A stretch of DNA of 64,000 nt from Neobacillus novalis NBRC 102450 (lineage in GTDB: Bacteria; Bacillota; Bacilli; Bacillales; Cytobacillaceae), in the NCBI RefSeq assembly GCF_001591805.1, contig NZ_BCVP01000030.1, positions 1 through 64,000 on the forward strand. The letters run 5' to 3'. Below, in pieces: positions 53,958-62,085 of the stretch (its first letter is position 1; each line of letters begins with the position of its first letter). The translations under genes were made by a program, and so were the position numbers. The notes beneath the pieces are model-generated. The model made no database searches, was not told the origin of the DNA, and worked only from the letters and a program-made list of their open reading frames with translations.

Positions 53958-54341
53958 TTGAAAAATCGGACATCCGTTATTATTGTCGGGGGACTAATCA
54001 TTCTAGCCTTACTTGGTCTATTTAGTTCATTTACAGCTGATCCTGCCGGTTTCCTACAGAAAATAGCTGTCATTGCCATAATCGGTCTGCTCATTTATTT
54101 CCTTGTTCGGAAGTTTTCATCTTCAAGCCCACAAAAAAGAGAGCAGCGAGCATTTCTTAAAGCAGCAAAAAAGTCAAAAAAGCGATTGCAGCAAAAGAGC
54201 GGGGACTCTTCAGCAAAGACCTCTTCTCTTGGAACGTTAACAACATTAAAAAAGACCAATAAGACAAAAAAGAAATCTCCTGCACACCTAACCGTTATCG
54301 ACGGGAAAAAGGGGAAAAAGAAAAATCGAGCGTCGTTATAG
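53958..54341 (+). CDS. yqhP: SA1362-like membrane protein YqhP
   Basis: A protein of about 127 aa with two N-terminal spans (about 6-24 and 34-53) and a strongly basic Lys/Ser-rich cytoplasmic tail (AAKKSKKRLQQKSGDSSAKT). It matches B. subtilis YqhP by position and layout; function unknown. The GTG at 53949 overlaps the GGGAGGTGG ribosome site, so the TTG at 53958, seven bases after it, is the probable start (MKNRTSVIIVGG). It is convergent with yqhO and shares a terminator. Confidence 0.85.
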   Translation: MKNRTSVIIVGGLIILALLGLFSSFTADPAGFLQKIAVIAIIGLLIYFLVRKFSSSSPQKREQRAFLKAAKKSKKRLQQKSGDSSAKTSSLGTLTTLKKTNKTKKKSPAHLTVIDGKKGKKKNRASL

Positions 54342-54357
54342 ACGTTCGATTTTTTTT
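54322..54357. terminator. bidirectional terminator between yqhP and yqhO
   Basis: AAAAATCGAGCGTC-gttata-GACGTTCGATTTTTTTT, an 11-12 bp stem with A- and T-runs on either side, between convergent genes. Confidence 0.88.
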
Positions 54358-55240
54358 AATAACTCCAATTATTTAAAAACTTTTTTGCATGTTCTCGGCC
54401 TATTTCAAATAATTCCCGCTTTTTCTCTTCGGTTAAATTAAATTCGGTTAGCGAAACTCCTTCAGCCGTAATAAAAATAATATTTTCCACATGCTTTTTG
54501 GAAATATATCTTTGATCATGGGCATCCTTCATCGTCTCAAATAAGGCGCCAAATAATTGAATACCGTTTTTTATTTTATGTTTTTCATGTTCATATTCAC
54601 TTGGACTAAGTTTGATACCAAGTACCGGTCTGATCTTTTTTACATTATCCTTATCAAAAAGCCACATCGGAAAATTACTAAGTACTCCCCCATCCACGAT
54701 TACGCTCATTCCATCCAGTGAACGCAATTTAACTGGTTCAAAAAAATAAGGAATACTGCAGCTCATTCGGATCGCTTTTGCGATTGAGAACGAACCTGGT
54801 GGTATCCCGTATTTTTCTAAATCATCTGGCAAAACAATCATTTGTCCCTTCGATAGGTCTGAGGCAATCACCCTAAGGGCATGTGGAGGAAGATCGGAGA
54901 ATGTTCTTAACCCCTTTGCTTCCAGCTTCTCTTTCATCCATTTTTCAAGCTCATTTCCTTTATAGAGTCCTAATCTCCAGTATACGAGCAGCCACTTAGC
55001 AATCGGAAAGGGAATGATCGATTTACGGGTATCAAGCATTTTGGGCAGATCAAACTCATTCACCAATTGATAAATCTCTTTACTCGTATAACCAGCCGCG
55101 ATTAAGGCGGCTACGATTGACCCTGCACTTGTTCCTGCGACTCTTGCAAACTGAAATCCCCTGTTTTCAATTTCTTCATAGGCACCAACGAGTGTAAATC
55201 CTCTAATTCCGCCTCCTGAAAAAACACCGTCTATTTTCAT
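54356..55240 (-). CDS. yqhO: patatin-like phospholipase YqhO
   Basis: Patatin/RssA-family lipid acyl hydrolase. Oxyanion motif GVFSGGGIRGFTLVGAYEE, nucleophile elbow GTSAGS, and catalytic Asp in DGGVLSNFPMWLF. The start at 55240 (MKIDGVFSGGG) lies eight bases after AGGAG; the frame runs to 55306 without a ribosome site. About 294 aa, cytoplasmic, no signal peptide. Substrate unknown. Last gene of the conserved yqh block in this window. Confidence 0.92.
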   Translation of the reverse strand: MKIDGVFSGGGIRGFTLVGAYEEIENRGFQFARVAGTSAGSIVAALIAAGYTSKEIYQLVNEFDLPKMLDTRKSIIPFPIAKWLLVYWRLGLYKGNELEKWMKEKLEAKGLRTFSDLPPHALRVIASDLSKGQMIVLPDDLEKYGIPPGSFSIAKAIRMSCSIPYFFEPVKLRSLDGMSVIVDGGVLSNFPMWLFDKDNVKKIRPVLGIKLSPSEYEHEKHKIKNGIQLFGALFETMKDAHDQRYISKKHVENIIFITAEGVSLTEFNLTEEKKRELFEIGREHAKKFLNNWSY

Positions 55241-55396
55241 GGCAGTCACTCCTAAAGATGAACTCATTGTTACATCTTTAATCGGCTCCTCGTGAAAATA
55301 GTACATTAGACAAGAATAAAATTTTTGGTCATTATTTGTTCCTATTTTGTCTACAAAATGTTCAGCATAGTAATTCCATTCATCGGATAGACTTTT

Positions 55397-57811
55397 TTAG
55401 AGTTTCACTTTTTGTAAACGCAAGGCATTTAGAACCACTGAAACGGAGCTGAAGGCCATCGCAGCACCAGCAAGCCATGGCGCAAGGAACCCTAGCGCAG
55501 CAATGGGAATGCCAAGCGAATTATAAGCCAGCGCCCAGAATAAATTTTGTTTAATATTGGTAATCGTCTTTTTACTCATGAAAATCGCGTCAGCAATACT
55601 ATTTAAATCGCCGCGAATCAGCGTGATATCGGCTGCTTCCATTGCAACATCTGTACCCGTACCAATCGCCATTCCAATGTCAGCAATCGCAAGTGCCGGG
55701 GCATCATTAATTCCATCTCCGACCATGGCTACAATATAACCCTGCGCCTGTAATTTTTTGACTTCTTCCGCCTTCCCCTCTGGAAGAACTTCGGCAATTA
55801 CATGATCAATTCCAGCTTGAGCAGCGATTGCTCCCGCGGTCTGCTGATTATCACCCGTAATCATGATGACATCAAGTCCCATTTTCTTTAGGCGGCTAAT
55901 GGCTGTTTTGGAAGTTTCTTTGATCGTGTCGGCTACAGCTACAGTACCGGCATATTGACCGTCAACAGCAGCAAGCATCGCTGTTTTTCCTACTTTCTCC
56001 AATTCCTCCATCTTAACTAGGGCATCAACAATTTCAACTTTATTTTGATTCATTAGCTTTCTCGTACCAACTAAGATTTGTTTTCCGTCTACGATAGCTT
56101 TAATACCAAAGCCTGGAACAGCCTCAAATTCAGTGACTTCTTTTAATGGAATCCCTTTGTCTTTAATACCTTGAACAATCGCTTGTGCGAGTGGATGTTC
56201 TGATTGCTTTTCAGCTGACCCTACTAATGCTAAAAATTCTTCCTGAGCAAACGAGCCTTTCGGGAGAACATCCGTTAAAACCGGTGTTCCATTAGTTACC
56301 GTACCTGTTTTATCCAATATAACTGTGGCTACTCGATGGGTCATTTCCAGATGTTCTCCACCCTTAAAGAGGATTCCATATTCAGCCGCACGACCGGAAC
56401 CAGCCATAATCGAGGTTGGTGTTGCCAATCCCAATGCACAAGGACATGCGATAACTAGAACCGCTATCATTTTTTCTAATGCATCTGCAAAATCTCCGGG
56501 AGCAACCCAAACATACCAGATGATAAAAGTAATCACCGCAATGGCTACAACTATCGGCACAAATACTCCGGAAATTCTATCGGCGAGCCGTTGAATCGGA
56601 GCTTTTGAACCTTGTGCCTCTTCCACCACTTTAATGATTTGCGCTAGCGCCGTATCCCTGCCAACTTTTGTCGCTTCAGCTTTTAAGAAGCCATTTTTGT
56701 TAAGTGTAGCACCGATTACCTCATCGCCCATTTTTTTATCCACTGGGACACTTTCCCCGGTTAGCATGGACTCATCAATGGCTGATTGACCTTTAATAAT
56801 GATTCCGTCTACTGGAATCTTCTCACCGGGCTTAATATGGAGGATATCCCCAACCACAACTTCTTCAATTGGGATTTCCATTTCAATACCATTACGTTCA
56901 ATTATCGCCGTCTTCGCTTGAAGACCCATTAATTTCTTAATGGCTTCCGAGGAACGCCCTTTTGCTTTTGCTTCAAAAAGCTTTCCTAAGATAATTAATG
57001 TAATAAGGACAGCACTTGTCTCAAAATATAGATCTACGCTATGAGCACTATCTGCAAGCGACATAATTGATAAATATAGACTATAAAAATAGGCAGCCGA
57101 TGTACCTAAGGCAACGAGTACATCCATATTGGCACCTTTGTTTTTAATCGCCTTATACGCAGATACGTAAAACTGACCTCCAATGATGAATTGAACTGGT
57201 GTAGCCAAAATTAACTGGAACCAAGGGTTCATAAATATTTTTGGTACATAAATAAACGAGGTAAACGAAAAGTGGCCAACCATGGCCCATAAAAGTGGCA
57301 ATGACAATATCGCAGAAAAGATAAATTTTTTCGTTTGCTTAGCAATTTCTTTTTGGCGATGGTCGCTCGTTTCTTTCGAGTCTTCTTTTATTTGGGCTTT
57401 ATAGCCAAGGGATTCAACTTTTTTTATTACATCATTATTCGTAAGCATTGAGCCGTTAAACTCAACTGTTGCTTTTTCAAGCGCCAAATTTACATTAGCC
57501 TTAACGACACCATCTAACTTATTCAAGCCCTTTTCTATTCTTGTTGCACATGCGGCACAAGTCATTCCGGTGATATCAAACTCTGCCTTCTCCATTACAA
57601 CATCGTATCCTAAATCTCTGATTTTCTTTTCAATATCATCAACATTTATCTGTGATGGATCATATTTTATTGCGGATTTCTCCAAGGCAAGGTTAACATT
57701 TGCTGACTCTACACCAGCTAGTTTATTTAGACCCTTTTCAATTCTTGTCGCACATGCGGCACAGGTCATCCCCGATATTTGCAGATTCGTCTCTTTTAAG
57801 CTTTGACTCAT
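55397..57811 (-). CDS. copA: copper-exporting P1B-type ATPase CopA
   Basis: Pumps Cu(I) out of the cell. Two N-terminal heavy-metal domains, each with GMTCAAC (Cys17/Cys20 and Cys85/Cys88), then membrane spans with the CPC ion site ([15 protein letters not shown]), actuator TGES, phosphorylation motif [15 protein letters not shown] with the P1B His-Pro, and [11 protein letters not shown]. The start at 57811 ([11 protein letters not shown]) is eight bases after AAGGAG; the frame extends eight codons further. About 804 aa. It has its own CsoR-like operator and is separated from copZ by a terminator. Confidence 0.96.
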   Translation of the reverse strand: MSQSLKETNLQISGMTCAACATRIEKGLNKLAGVESANVNLALEKSAIKYDPSQINVDDIEKKIRDLGYDVVMEKAEFDITGMTCAACATRIEKGLNKLDGVVKANVNLALEKATVEFNGSMLTNNDVIKKVESLGYKAQIKEDSKETSDHRQKEIAKQTKKFIFSAILSLPLLWAMVGHFSFTSFIYVPKIFMNPWFQLILATPVQFIIGGQFYVSAYKAIKNKGANMDVLVALGTSAAYFYSLYLSIMSLADSAHSVDLYFETSAVLITLIILGKLFEAKAKGRSSEAIKKLMGLQAKTAIIERNGIEMEIPIEEVVVGDILHIKPGEKIPVDGIIIKGQSAIDESMLTGESVPVDKKMGDEVIGATLNKNGFLKAEATKVGRDTALAQIIKVVEEAQGSKAPIQRLADRISGVFVPIVVAIAVITFIIWYVWVAPGDFADALEKMIAVLVIACPCALGLATPTSIMAGSGRAAEYGILFKGGEHLEMTHRVATVILDKTGTVTNGTPVLTDVLPKGSFAQEEFLALVGSAEKQSEHPLAQAIVQGIKDKGIPLKEVTEFEAVPGFGIKAIVDGKQILVGTRKLMNQNKVEIVDALVKMEELEKVGKTAMLAAVDGQYAGTVAVADTIKETSKTAISRLKKMGLDVIMITGDNQQTAGAIAAQAGIDHVIAEVLPEGKAEEVKKLQAQGYIVAMVGDGINDAPALAIADIGMAIGTGTDVAMEAADITLIRGDLNSIADAIFMSKKTITNIKQNLFWALAYNSLGIPIAALGFLAPWLAGAAMAFSSVSVVLNALRLQKVKL

Positions 57812-57825
57812 AAAAGCCAACTCCT

Positions 57826-57844
57826 TATACCCCATATAGGTATA
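57826..57844. promoter_or_regulatory. CsoR-like operator upstream of copA
   Basis: The sequence TATACCCCATATAGGTATA, read on the minus strand as TATACCTATATGGGGTATA, resembles the CsoR operator (TACC...GGGGGTA type) found before copZA in bacilli. It lies about 15-33 bp before the copA start. No csoR gene is in the window. Confidence 0.5.
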
Positions 57845-57854
57845 TATTTTCGCG

Positions 57855-57886
57855 AAAAGAACGTGCTAATTGTTAGCACGTCTTTT
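57855..57886 (-). terminator. terminator between copZ and copA
   Basis: AAAAGAACGTGCTAA-ttg-TTAGCACGTCTTTT, a long near-perfect stem eight bases after copZ, with a T-run. It would stop or reduce read-through from copZ into copA. Confidence 0.8.
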
Positions 57887-57893
57887 CACTTTA

Positions 57894-58100
57894 TTATTTT
57901 ACGTCGTAACCTTGATCATCAATGGTTTCTTTAATTTCATCCAATGAAACCTTTTGCTGGTTATATTCCACATCAACTGTAGCTGCTTTTAAGTTTACCT
58001 TTACAGAACCAACACCATTTAGTGCTCCTACGCTTCCTTCTACTGCTTTCACACAATGATCACAAGACATTCCTTGAACGTTTAGTGTTACTTTTTCCAT
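57894..58100 (-). CDS. copZ: copper chaperone CopZ
   Basis: Small cytoplasmic Cu(I) chaperone that hands copper to CopA. A 68-aa heavy-metal-associated domain with GMSCDHC (Cys13, Cys16) and the C-terminal VSLDEIKETIDDQGYDV. The ATG at 58100 lies nine bases after AAGGAG; an adjacent in-frame TTG three bases upstream is possible. It sits directly upstream of copA and downstream of a CsoR-like site. Confidence 0.95.
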   Translation of the reverse strand: MEKVTLNVQGMSCDHCVKAVEGSVGALNGVGSVKVNLKAATVDVEYNQQKVSLDEIKETIDDQGYDVK

Positions 58101-58153
58101 CAATAATCTCTCCTTTTTATCAGCTTTTAATCAAGCATCGCTTAATTTTATTC

Positions 58154-58174
58154 TACTATACCCCCCTACCCTAT
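58154..58174. promoter_or_regulatory. CsoR-like operator upstream of copZ
   Basis: The minus strand reads TAGGGTAGGGGGGTATAGTA, close to the B. subtilis copZA CsoR site (TACCCTACGGGGGGTATGG). It lies about 55 bp before copZ, overlapping the expected promoter. Confidence 0.6.
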
Positions 58175-58205
58175 GTAAAGGGGTTTTTCAACTTTCACAA
58201 TTTGT

Positions 58206-58940
58206 TCATAATGACCAATAGGTTATGGTATCAAATATTCCTAATAGAAGTATTACTGCACCTGCTATCTGTTGAATAATGGTACCAACCCTTCTACCTT
58301 TTTTCATTAATGCACCGCTTCCGCCAAGGTACCAAATAAGGGAAATGACAATTAATAATGGTAAGGCGGTACCAACCGCAAAGATGGACGGGAGAATAAC
58401 TCCATAGGAACTAGATAAGACGAGTGGCATTAAGGTGACAAAAAACAAAATAAACATAGTTGGACAAAAAGCAAGCGAAAAACTAAATCCCAGCATAAAA
58501 GAACCGAGTGAATGTCCATGCTTGTATTCCTTTGATCCCTTAAACAAGTTGAATGTCCCTGTTAATTTGATAAAGCCTAACAAATAAATACCAACGAGGA
58601 TTAATAACGGACCCATCAGCTTGCGGATCCAAGGAAAATAGAGTATTAAGTTTTGTTCGAATCCCTTTCCCAGCAGCCACACTAGGCAGCCTAATATGGA
58701 GAAGGCAGCTACTTTTCCAAGTGTAAAATTGAAAACATCCTTCCACATGATTTTCTTTTGGATGGAACTGTTTCCATAAAGTGTGACAGCACTAATATTG
58801 CCAGTAAGCTGACACGGCGCAAGTGCGCCCACGAGTCCTAAAATAAACGCAAATAGAATCGGCCAGGATTCGAGACTATTGGCCAGCTCGAAAAAAGGCT
58901 TACTGATAAATGAACTGAATTGACTCATTAAACTGTACAT
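58206..58940 (-). CDS. CcdA/DsbD-like membrane protein of the copper cluster
   Basis: A 244-aa protein with about six spans, related to the sulfite-exporter/CcdA-DsbD membrane family. Two membrane cysteines sit as in CcdA: LVGALAPCQLTGNIS in the first span and LAFCPTMFILFF in the fourth, with internal two-fold symmetry. It may pass reducing equivalents across the membrane or act in metal handling. The ATG at 58940 follows AAGGTGATC. It lies upstream of copZ on the same strand, suggesting a copper-linked task; a link to the ccm cluster, which needs thiol reductant outside, is also possible. Confidence 0.75.
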   Translation of the reverse strand: MYSLMSQFSSFISKPFFELANSLESWPILFAFILGLVGALAPCQLTGNISAVTLYGNSSIQKKIMWKDVFNFTLGKVAAFSILGCLVWLLGKGFEQNLILYFPWIRKLMGPLLILVGIYLLGFIKLTGTFNLFKGSKEYKHGHSLGSFMLGFSFSLAFCPTMFILFFVTLMPLVLSSSYGVILPSIFAVGTALPLLIVISLIWYLGGSGALMKKGRRVGTIIQQIAGAVILLLGIFDTITYWSL

Positions 58941-59075
58941 TGGATCACCTTTTTATTTTTCCCTGTTTTTAATAAATTTCATTTGTCTTGTTAATATAAT
59001 AGTAACCTGACGATATGAAGATAATATGTAGAGATTTCGACAATTTTGCGGTAGCTCCTCAGTTAATTATAAACA

Positions 59076-59103
59076 GAAAAAAACATCGGACTGGCCGATG
59101 TTC
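59076..59103 (-). terminator. terminator after the NlpC/P60 gene
   Basis: The minus strand reads AACATCGGCCAGTCCGATGTTTTTTT: an 8-bp stem AACATCGG/CCGATGTT and a T-run, 12 bases past the stop. Confidence 0.85.
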
Positions 59104-59114
59104 TCATCCATTGC

Positions 59115-59564
59115 TTATATACGTTTTGCGCCAATAAATTTTGGATTCCAGTAGCTGTTATTAGTATAGGTTATCATTACGCCTTTTGATGAGGAAGCCA
59201 TAATCATCTTACCTGCTCCGATATACATCGCGACATGTGTTGGTTTACTTCCTTTATTTGGTGCGTAAAACAGTAAGTCTCCTGCTTGTATAGAACTTAC
59301 ACGATATCCTTTTGTATAGTACATGTCAGCAGCGGTTCGTGGCAATACTTTGCCAGCCTGACCGAATGAGTATTTTATTAGACCTGAGCAATCAAAACCC
59401 CTTGGTGTTATTCCGCCCCATTTATATGGAACACCGAGATTTGCTTTGGCAACTGAAATTGCTTTTGTATGATAATAAGCCGCTTCTGCTTTATCACCCG
59501 TAGTGGCGAACACTGAGCTAAGTCCAATTGTAATCGCAAGTGCTGTGATGAATTTTTTTAGCAT
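59115..59564 (-). CDS. secreted NlpC/P60 cell-wall endopeptidase
   Basis: Predicted D,L-endopeptidase cutting peptidoglycan stem peptides. The 149-aa protein is a signal peptide (about 1-28, ending DKAEAAY) plus a single NlpC/P60 domain: GVPYKWGGITPRGFDCSGL with catalytic Cys59, the GDLLFY strand, and the catalytic His110 in PTHVAMYIG. It has no LysM or SH3 wall-binding module, unlike the larger B. subtilis LytE/LytF/CwlS. The ATG follows AAGGGGGGA. Monocistronic with its own terminator. Confidence 0.9.
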   Translation of the reverse strand: MLKKFITALAITIGLSSVFATTGDKAEAAYYHTKAISVAKANLGVPYKWGGITPRGFDCSGLIKYSFGQAGKVLPRTAADMYYTKGYRVSSIQAGDLLFYAPNKGSKPTHVAMYIGAGKMIMASSSKGVMITYTNNSYWNPKFIGAKRI

Positions 59565-59694
59565 AATGTTATCCCCCCTTGGCGTGATTTGATACTCACA
59601 CTATACAAGAAAAGGATAACAACGGCGTCACAGTGGGATTACAATTTAGTTACAAAATTATTTTGATATAATTTATTAGAGCTGTGTATTCTTC

Positions 59695-59841
59695 TTAGTG
59701 AGTGATCGGACAGGAAGTTTTTCTTTTGGGCAACTTAAACAACTTCTTGGGGGCAAAACTCGCTGTCTCTATGCCTAAAATGTCTTTAATAACCCTCCTT
59801 TGGGTAGAAAAAGGGCAATTTTTATAATAAAGTTTGATCAT
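59695..59841 (-). CDS. doubtful 48-aa hypothetical protein
   Basis: A minus-strand frame beginning ATG at 59841 and reading MIKLYYKNCPFSTQRRVIKD, then a basic tail ending KRKTSCPITH. Only a weak GGAT lies upstream. Not recognised. It may be chance or the tail of a decayed gene. Confidence 0.2.
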   Translation of the reverse strand: MIKLYYKNCPFSTQRRVIKDILGIETASFAPKKLFKLPKRKTSCPITH

Positions 59842-60070
59842 TTTCTGTGATCCGATCTTCAACAAAAGCACTCCAATACTTTTTTAAAAAAAATTAACAC
59901 TACCTTTTTTAATACAACCCAATTTTCCCATTATTTGCTTATTTTGTATAGAAGCTTTATCAAAAGTAAAATATTCAGCTTTTCTGACCATTACTTCAAA
60001 AAAAATAGCAACCAAAATGGCAGCCGGATCTTTAAGTAACGCACTATCACACAAAGGGATGACTTGACCG

Positions 60071-60199
60071 GGGCTGTTCAAAACAAGAAATTCTTGAAAC
60101 TGTAGCTGTAACGGCTGCATTTGGGGGTGGGGCATCCAGAGCCAAGGGGTTACTCTTGTTCAAGAATGTATTAAGGAATTAAATCAAAAGAAACAATAA
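60071..60199 (+). pseudogene. remnant of a carboxymuconolactone-decarboxylase/AhpD-like gene
   Basis: In one plus-strand frame, 60087-60148 encodes EILETVAVTAAFGGGASRAK, the typical C-terminal helix of CMD/AhpD-family proteins. A one-base slip in a G-run then moves the frame to 60149-60199, VTLVQECIKELNQKKQ plus TAA, the expected end of such a protein. Upstream, another frame gives DDLTGAVQ and a stop. No CxxC active site is found nearby, so the gene is truncated and frameshifted. The family match is from memory. Confidence 0.6.
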
Positions 60200-60360
60200 A
60201 TTGCTTTTTTAAATTTGCAATCCGCTAATATTCTTTTATTGGCTTATTGGTTGTAGCTCGCCTTCCTCTCATCCGACTACCTATGTCTTTGACGCTTACA
60301 TTTGAAATGCATAAGGAATATTGAAGCATATTAATGACATAAACGGACATAAAAGCAACG

Positions 60361-61266
60361 TTAACCTAGAATATCAGAAAGTGCACTTTTTACATCTGTA
60401 AAATGAAAGGAGTAATTGTGGTAAAGTGCTTTTTGAGGAAGTACTCGCTGCCCTTTTAATACAACCTGACCCATTTCACCAAGTGCCACTTTTAAAAAAA
60501 CCTCAGGCACACGGAGCCAATGTGGGCGGTGAAGGACGTCTGAAATTGACCTTCCGAATGATGACATGCGAATTGGATTAGGCGAGGTCACATTTAACGG
60601 TCCATCTATTTCGGGTTTAATTATGGCGAAGTAAAGCATCTCAACCACATCTTGAATGTGAACCCAGGAAATCCATTGCATTCCATTTCCGATTGTCCCC
60701 CCAATACCAAATTTATAGGGCAGCACCATTAGCGGTAAGGCACCCTTTTGACCAAGAATTATGCCAAAGCGCGCGAAGACCGTTCGAATACCAAATTCTT
60801 GGGCCGTAGCCCCTTCATTCTCCCACAGACTTACAACTTTTGCCAAAAAATCATTTGCACGACTTTGTGAGGTCTCATTAAACGTCTTGAAGTCAGACAT
60901 CCCGTAGTAACTTACACCTGAGGCGTTAATAAGCACTTTTGGCTTGGGATTAAGATGTCCTATAATTCGAATTACCTCTTTTGTGGCTGTGAGACGGCTA
61001 TTCAAAATAGCCTCCTTTTTGCCTTTGGTCCATCGCCCGCTATTGATTGATTCCCCGGCTAAATTTACTATTGCATCTACAACCTCAAGTTCATTTTCAG
61101 GCTGATTATCTTCAGAAAGCCACTCAACATAATTAACGAATTCATCTGTTCTATTAATATCAGGAAGACGTCGTGTTAATATGGTTACCCGATGGCCTTT
61201 TTGAGTCAACAGGTGTGTTAAGGCTTGACCCAGAAACCCGGTTCCTCCCGTTAAGACAACATGCAA
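60361..61266 (-). CDS. yfhF: TIGR01777-family NAD(P)-binding epimerase-like protein YfhF
   Basis: Atypical short-chain dehydrogenase/reductase of unknown substrate. Nucleotide-binding GGTGFLGQ near residues 7-14, family segments VNLAGESINSGRWTKGKKE, ARFGIILGQKGALPLMVLPY and TIGNGMQWISWVHIQDV, and a C-terminal DUF1731 region (GQRVLPQKAL). The start is a TTG at 61266 (MHVVLTGGTG), eight bases after GGAGG. About 301 aa, as in B. subtilis YfhF. It is not in the yfh context known from B. subtilis. Confidence 0.9.
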   Translation of the reverse strand: MHVVLTGGTGFLGQALTHLLTQKGHRVTILTRRLPDINRTDEFVNYVEWLSEDNQPENELEVVDAIVNLAGESINSGRWTKGKKEAILNSRLTATKEVIRIIGHLNPKPKVLINASGVSYYGMSDFKTFNETSQSRANDFLAKVVSLWENEGATAQEFGIRTVFARFGIILGQKGALPLMVLPYKFGIGGTIGNGMQWISWVHIQDVVEMLYFAIIKPEIDGPLNVTSPNPIRMSSFGRSISDVLHRPHWLRVPEVFLKVALGEMGQVVLKGQRVLPQKALYHNYSFHFTDVKSALSDILG

Positions 61267-61385
61267 TTTACTCGCCTCCAGCAACTGCCTTTTTATTATG
61301 GATTAACTTATCGGTTAAATGAGGAAAAGTAGCCATTTATTCGAGAATGAAATGCTGACCAAGTAAATAAAAGAGTGAGGAACAG

Positions 61386-61931
61386 TTAGTGAATAAAAAA
61401 ACGGCCTAATAAATTGCCAACAAGAAAAATCGGGATCATTAATAGGCTGACGGGAATACTTGCGAAAATTAAATGCCAGTCTATCAGACCGCGTTCGAAC
61501 AAACTGTAAAAGGCGATAAGACAGTAAGGGATAAGGAGGAACAGCGCCGTTATGATACCAGGCGTATAGCCTTTAAAAAAGATGGACTGAACAATATGCA
61601 TGGTCGCCTGCAGAATAAATAAATTGAGAATGGCTGTATATAAGAGAAAGCTCCCTCCGTTCAAGGAGAAATGGGCAGTCATCAATGTGGTGAATGAGAT
61701 AATGAGCAAAATCCATGTAGCCGAAACAGAAAGTTGGGCAGCTGTCGAACCTAGTTTTCTCCTCATTTTTAATGTTAGTTCGACGAAGGGAGGTTTTTGA
61801 GAACTATATTTGTATGTACTCATGGAAGATTCAATTGTTATGATCTCTTCTAAGTCATGGAAAATAAATATGATAGGGAACAACCAAATGACTGTAGTAA
61901 GATCGAAAAATTGGAGTAAAGTTTCAAGCAT
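61386..61931 (-). CDS. HXXEE-domain membrane protein
   Basis: A membrane protein of about 181 aa with five predicted spans and the defining motif in the first: FIFHDLEEIITIESSM (His-x-x-Glu-Glu). A second conserved His lies in ATMHIVQSIFF. The HXXEE family has no known function, though the motif suggests a metal site in the membrane. The start at 61931 (MLETLLQFFDLTTVI) follows AGGAGG; the frame extends 14 codons upstream. It lies between yfhF and the triterpene cyclase, all on the minus strand. Confidence 0.82.
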   Translation of the reverse strand: MLETLLQFFDLTTVIWLFPIIFIFHDLEEIITIESSMSTYKYSSQKPPFVELTLKMRRKLGSTAAQLSVSATWILLIISFTTLMTAHFSLNGGSFLLYTAILNLFILQATMHIVQSIFFKGYTPGIITALFLLIPYCLIAFYSLFERGLIDWHLIFASIPVSLLMIPIFLVGNLLGRFFIH

Positions 61932-62085
61932 CTTTTGCCTCCTGCTTGTTGGAAAGAATTTGTATTTCACCAAGACTTTGTATGGTTGTAGTTTTGTTCA
62001 GTGTATGGGACAGGATATAAAAATATGCCAGCCTATATGTTTTATCACTCTATCTAGCATCCCTAGCTGCCGACTCGCCCTGTTT

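Larger units (their letters stand above)
59565..60360. other. gene-poor, decayed region
   Basis: About 800 bp without a convincing intact gene. It contains a doubtful 48-codon minus-strand frame (59695-59841) and a frameshifted CMD/AhpD-family remnant on the plus strand (60071-60199). Base use is AT-rich with many homopolymers. I see no terminal inverted repeats, transposase or tRNA here. Confidence 0.6.

Noticed and set aside
58206-58940. Calling this protein the CcdA of the ccm system outright
   Set aside because: Sequence supports only the wider CcdA/DsbD-like family, and it lies 8 kb from the cytochrome genes, next to copper genes.
59884-60135. 83-aa minus-strand frame opposite the CMD remnant
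   Set aside because: It is antisense to the recognisable plus-strand CMD/AhpD fragment, has no ribosome site and a low-complexity Gln/Pro start. It is treated as a shadow frame.
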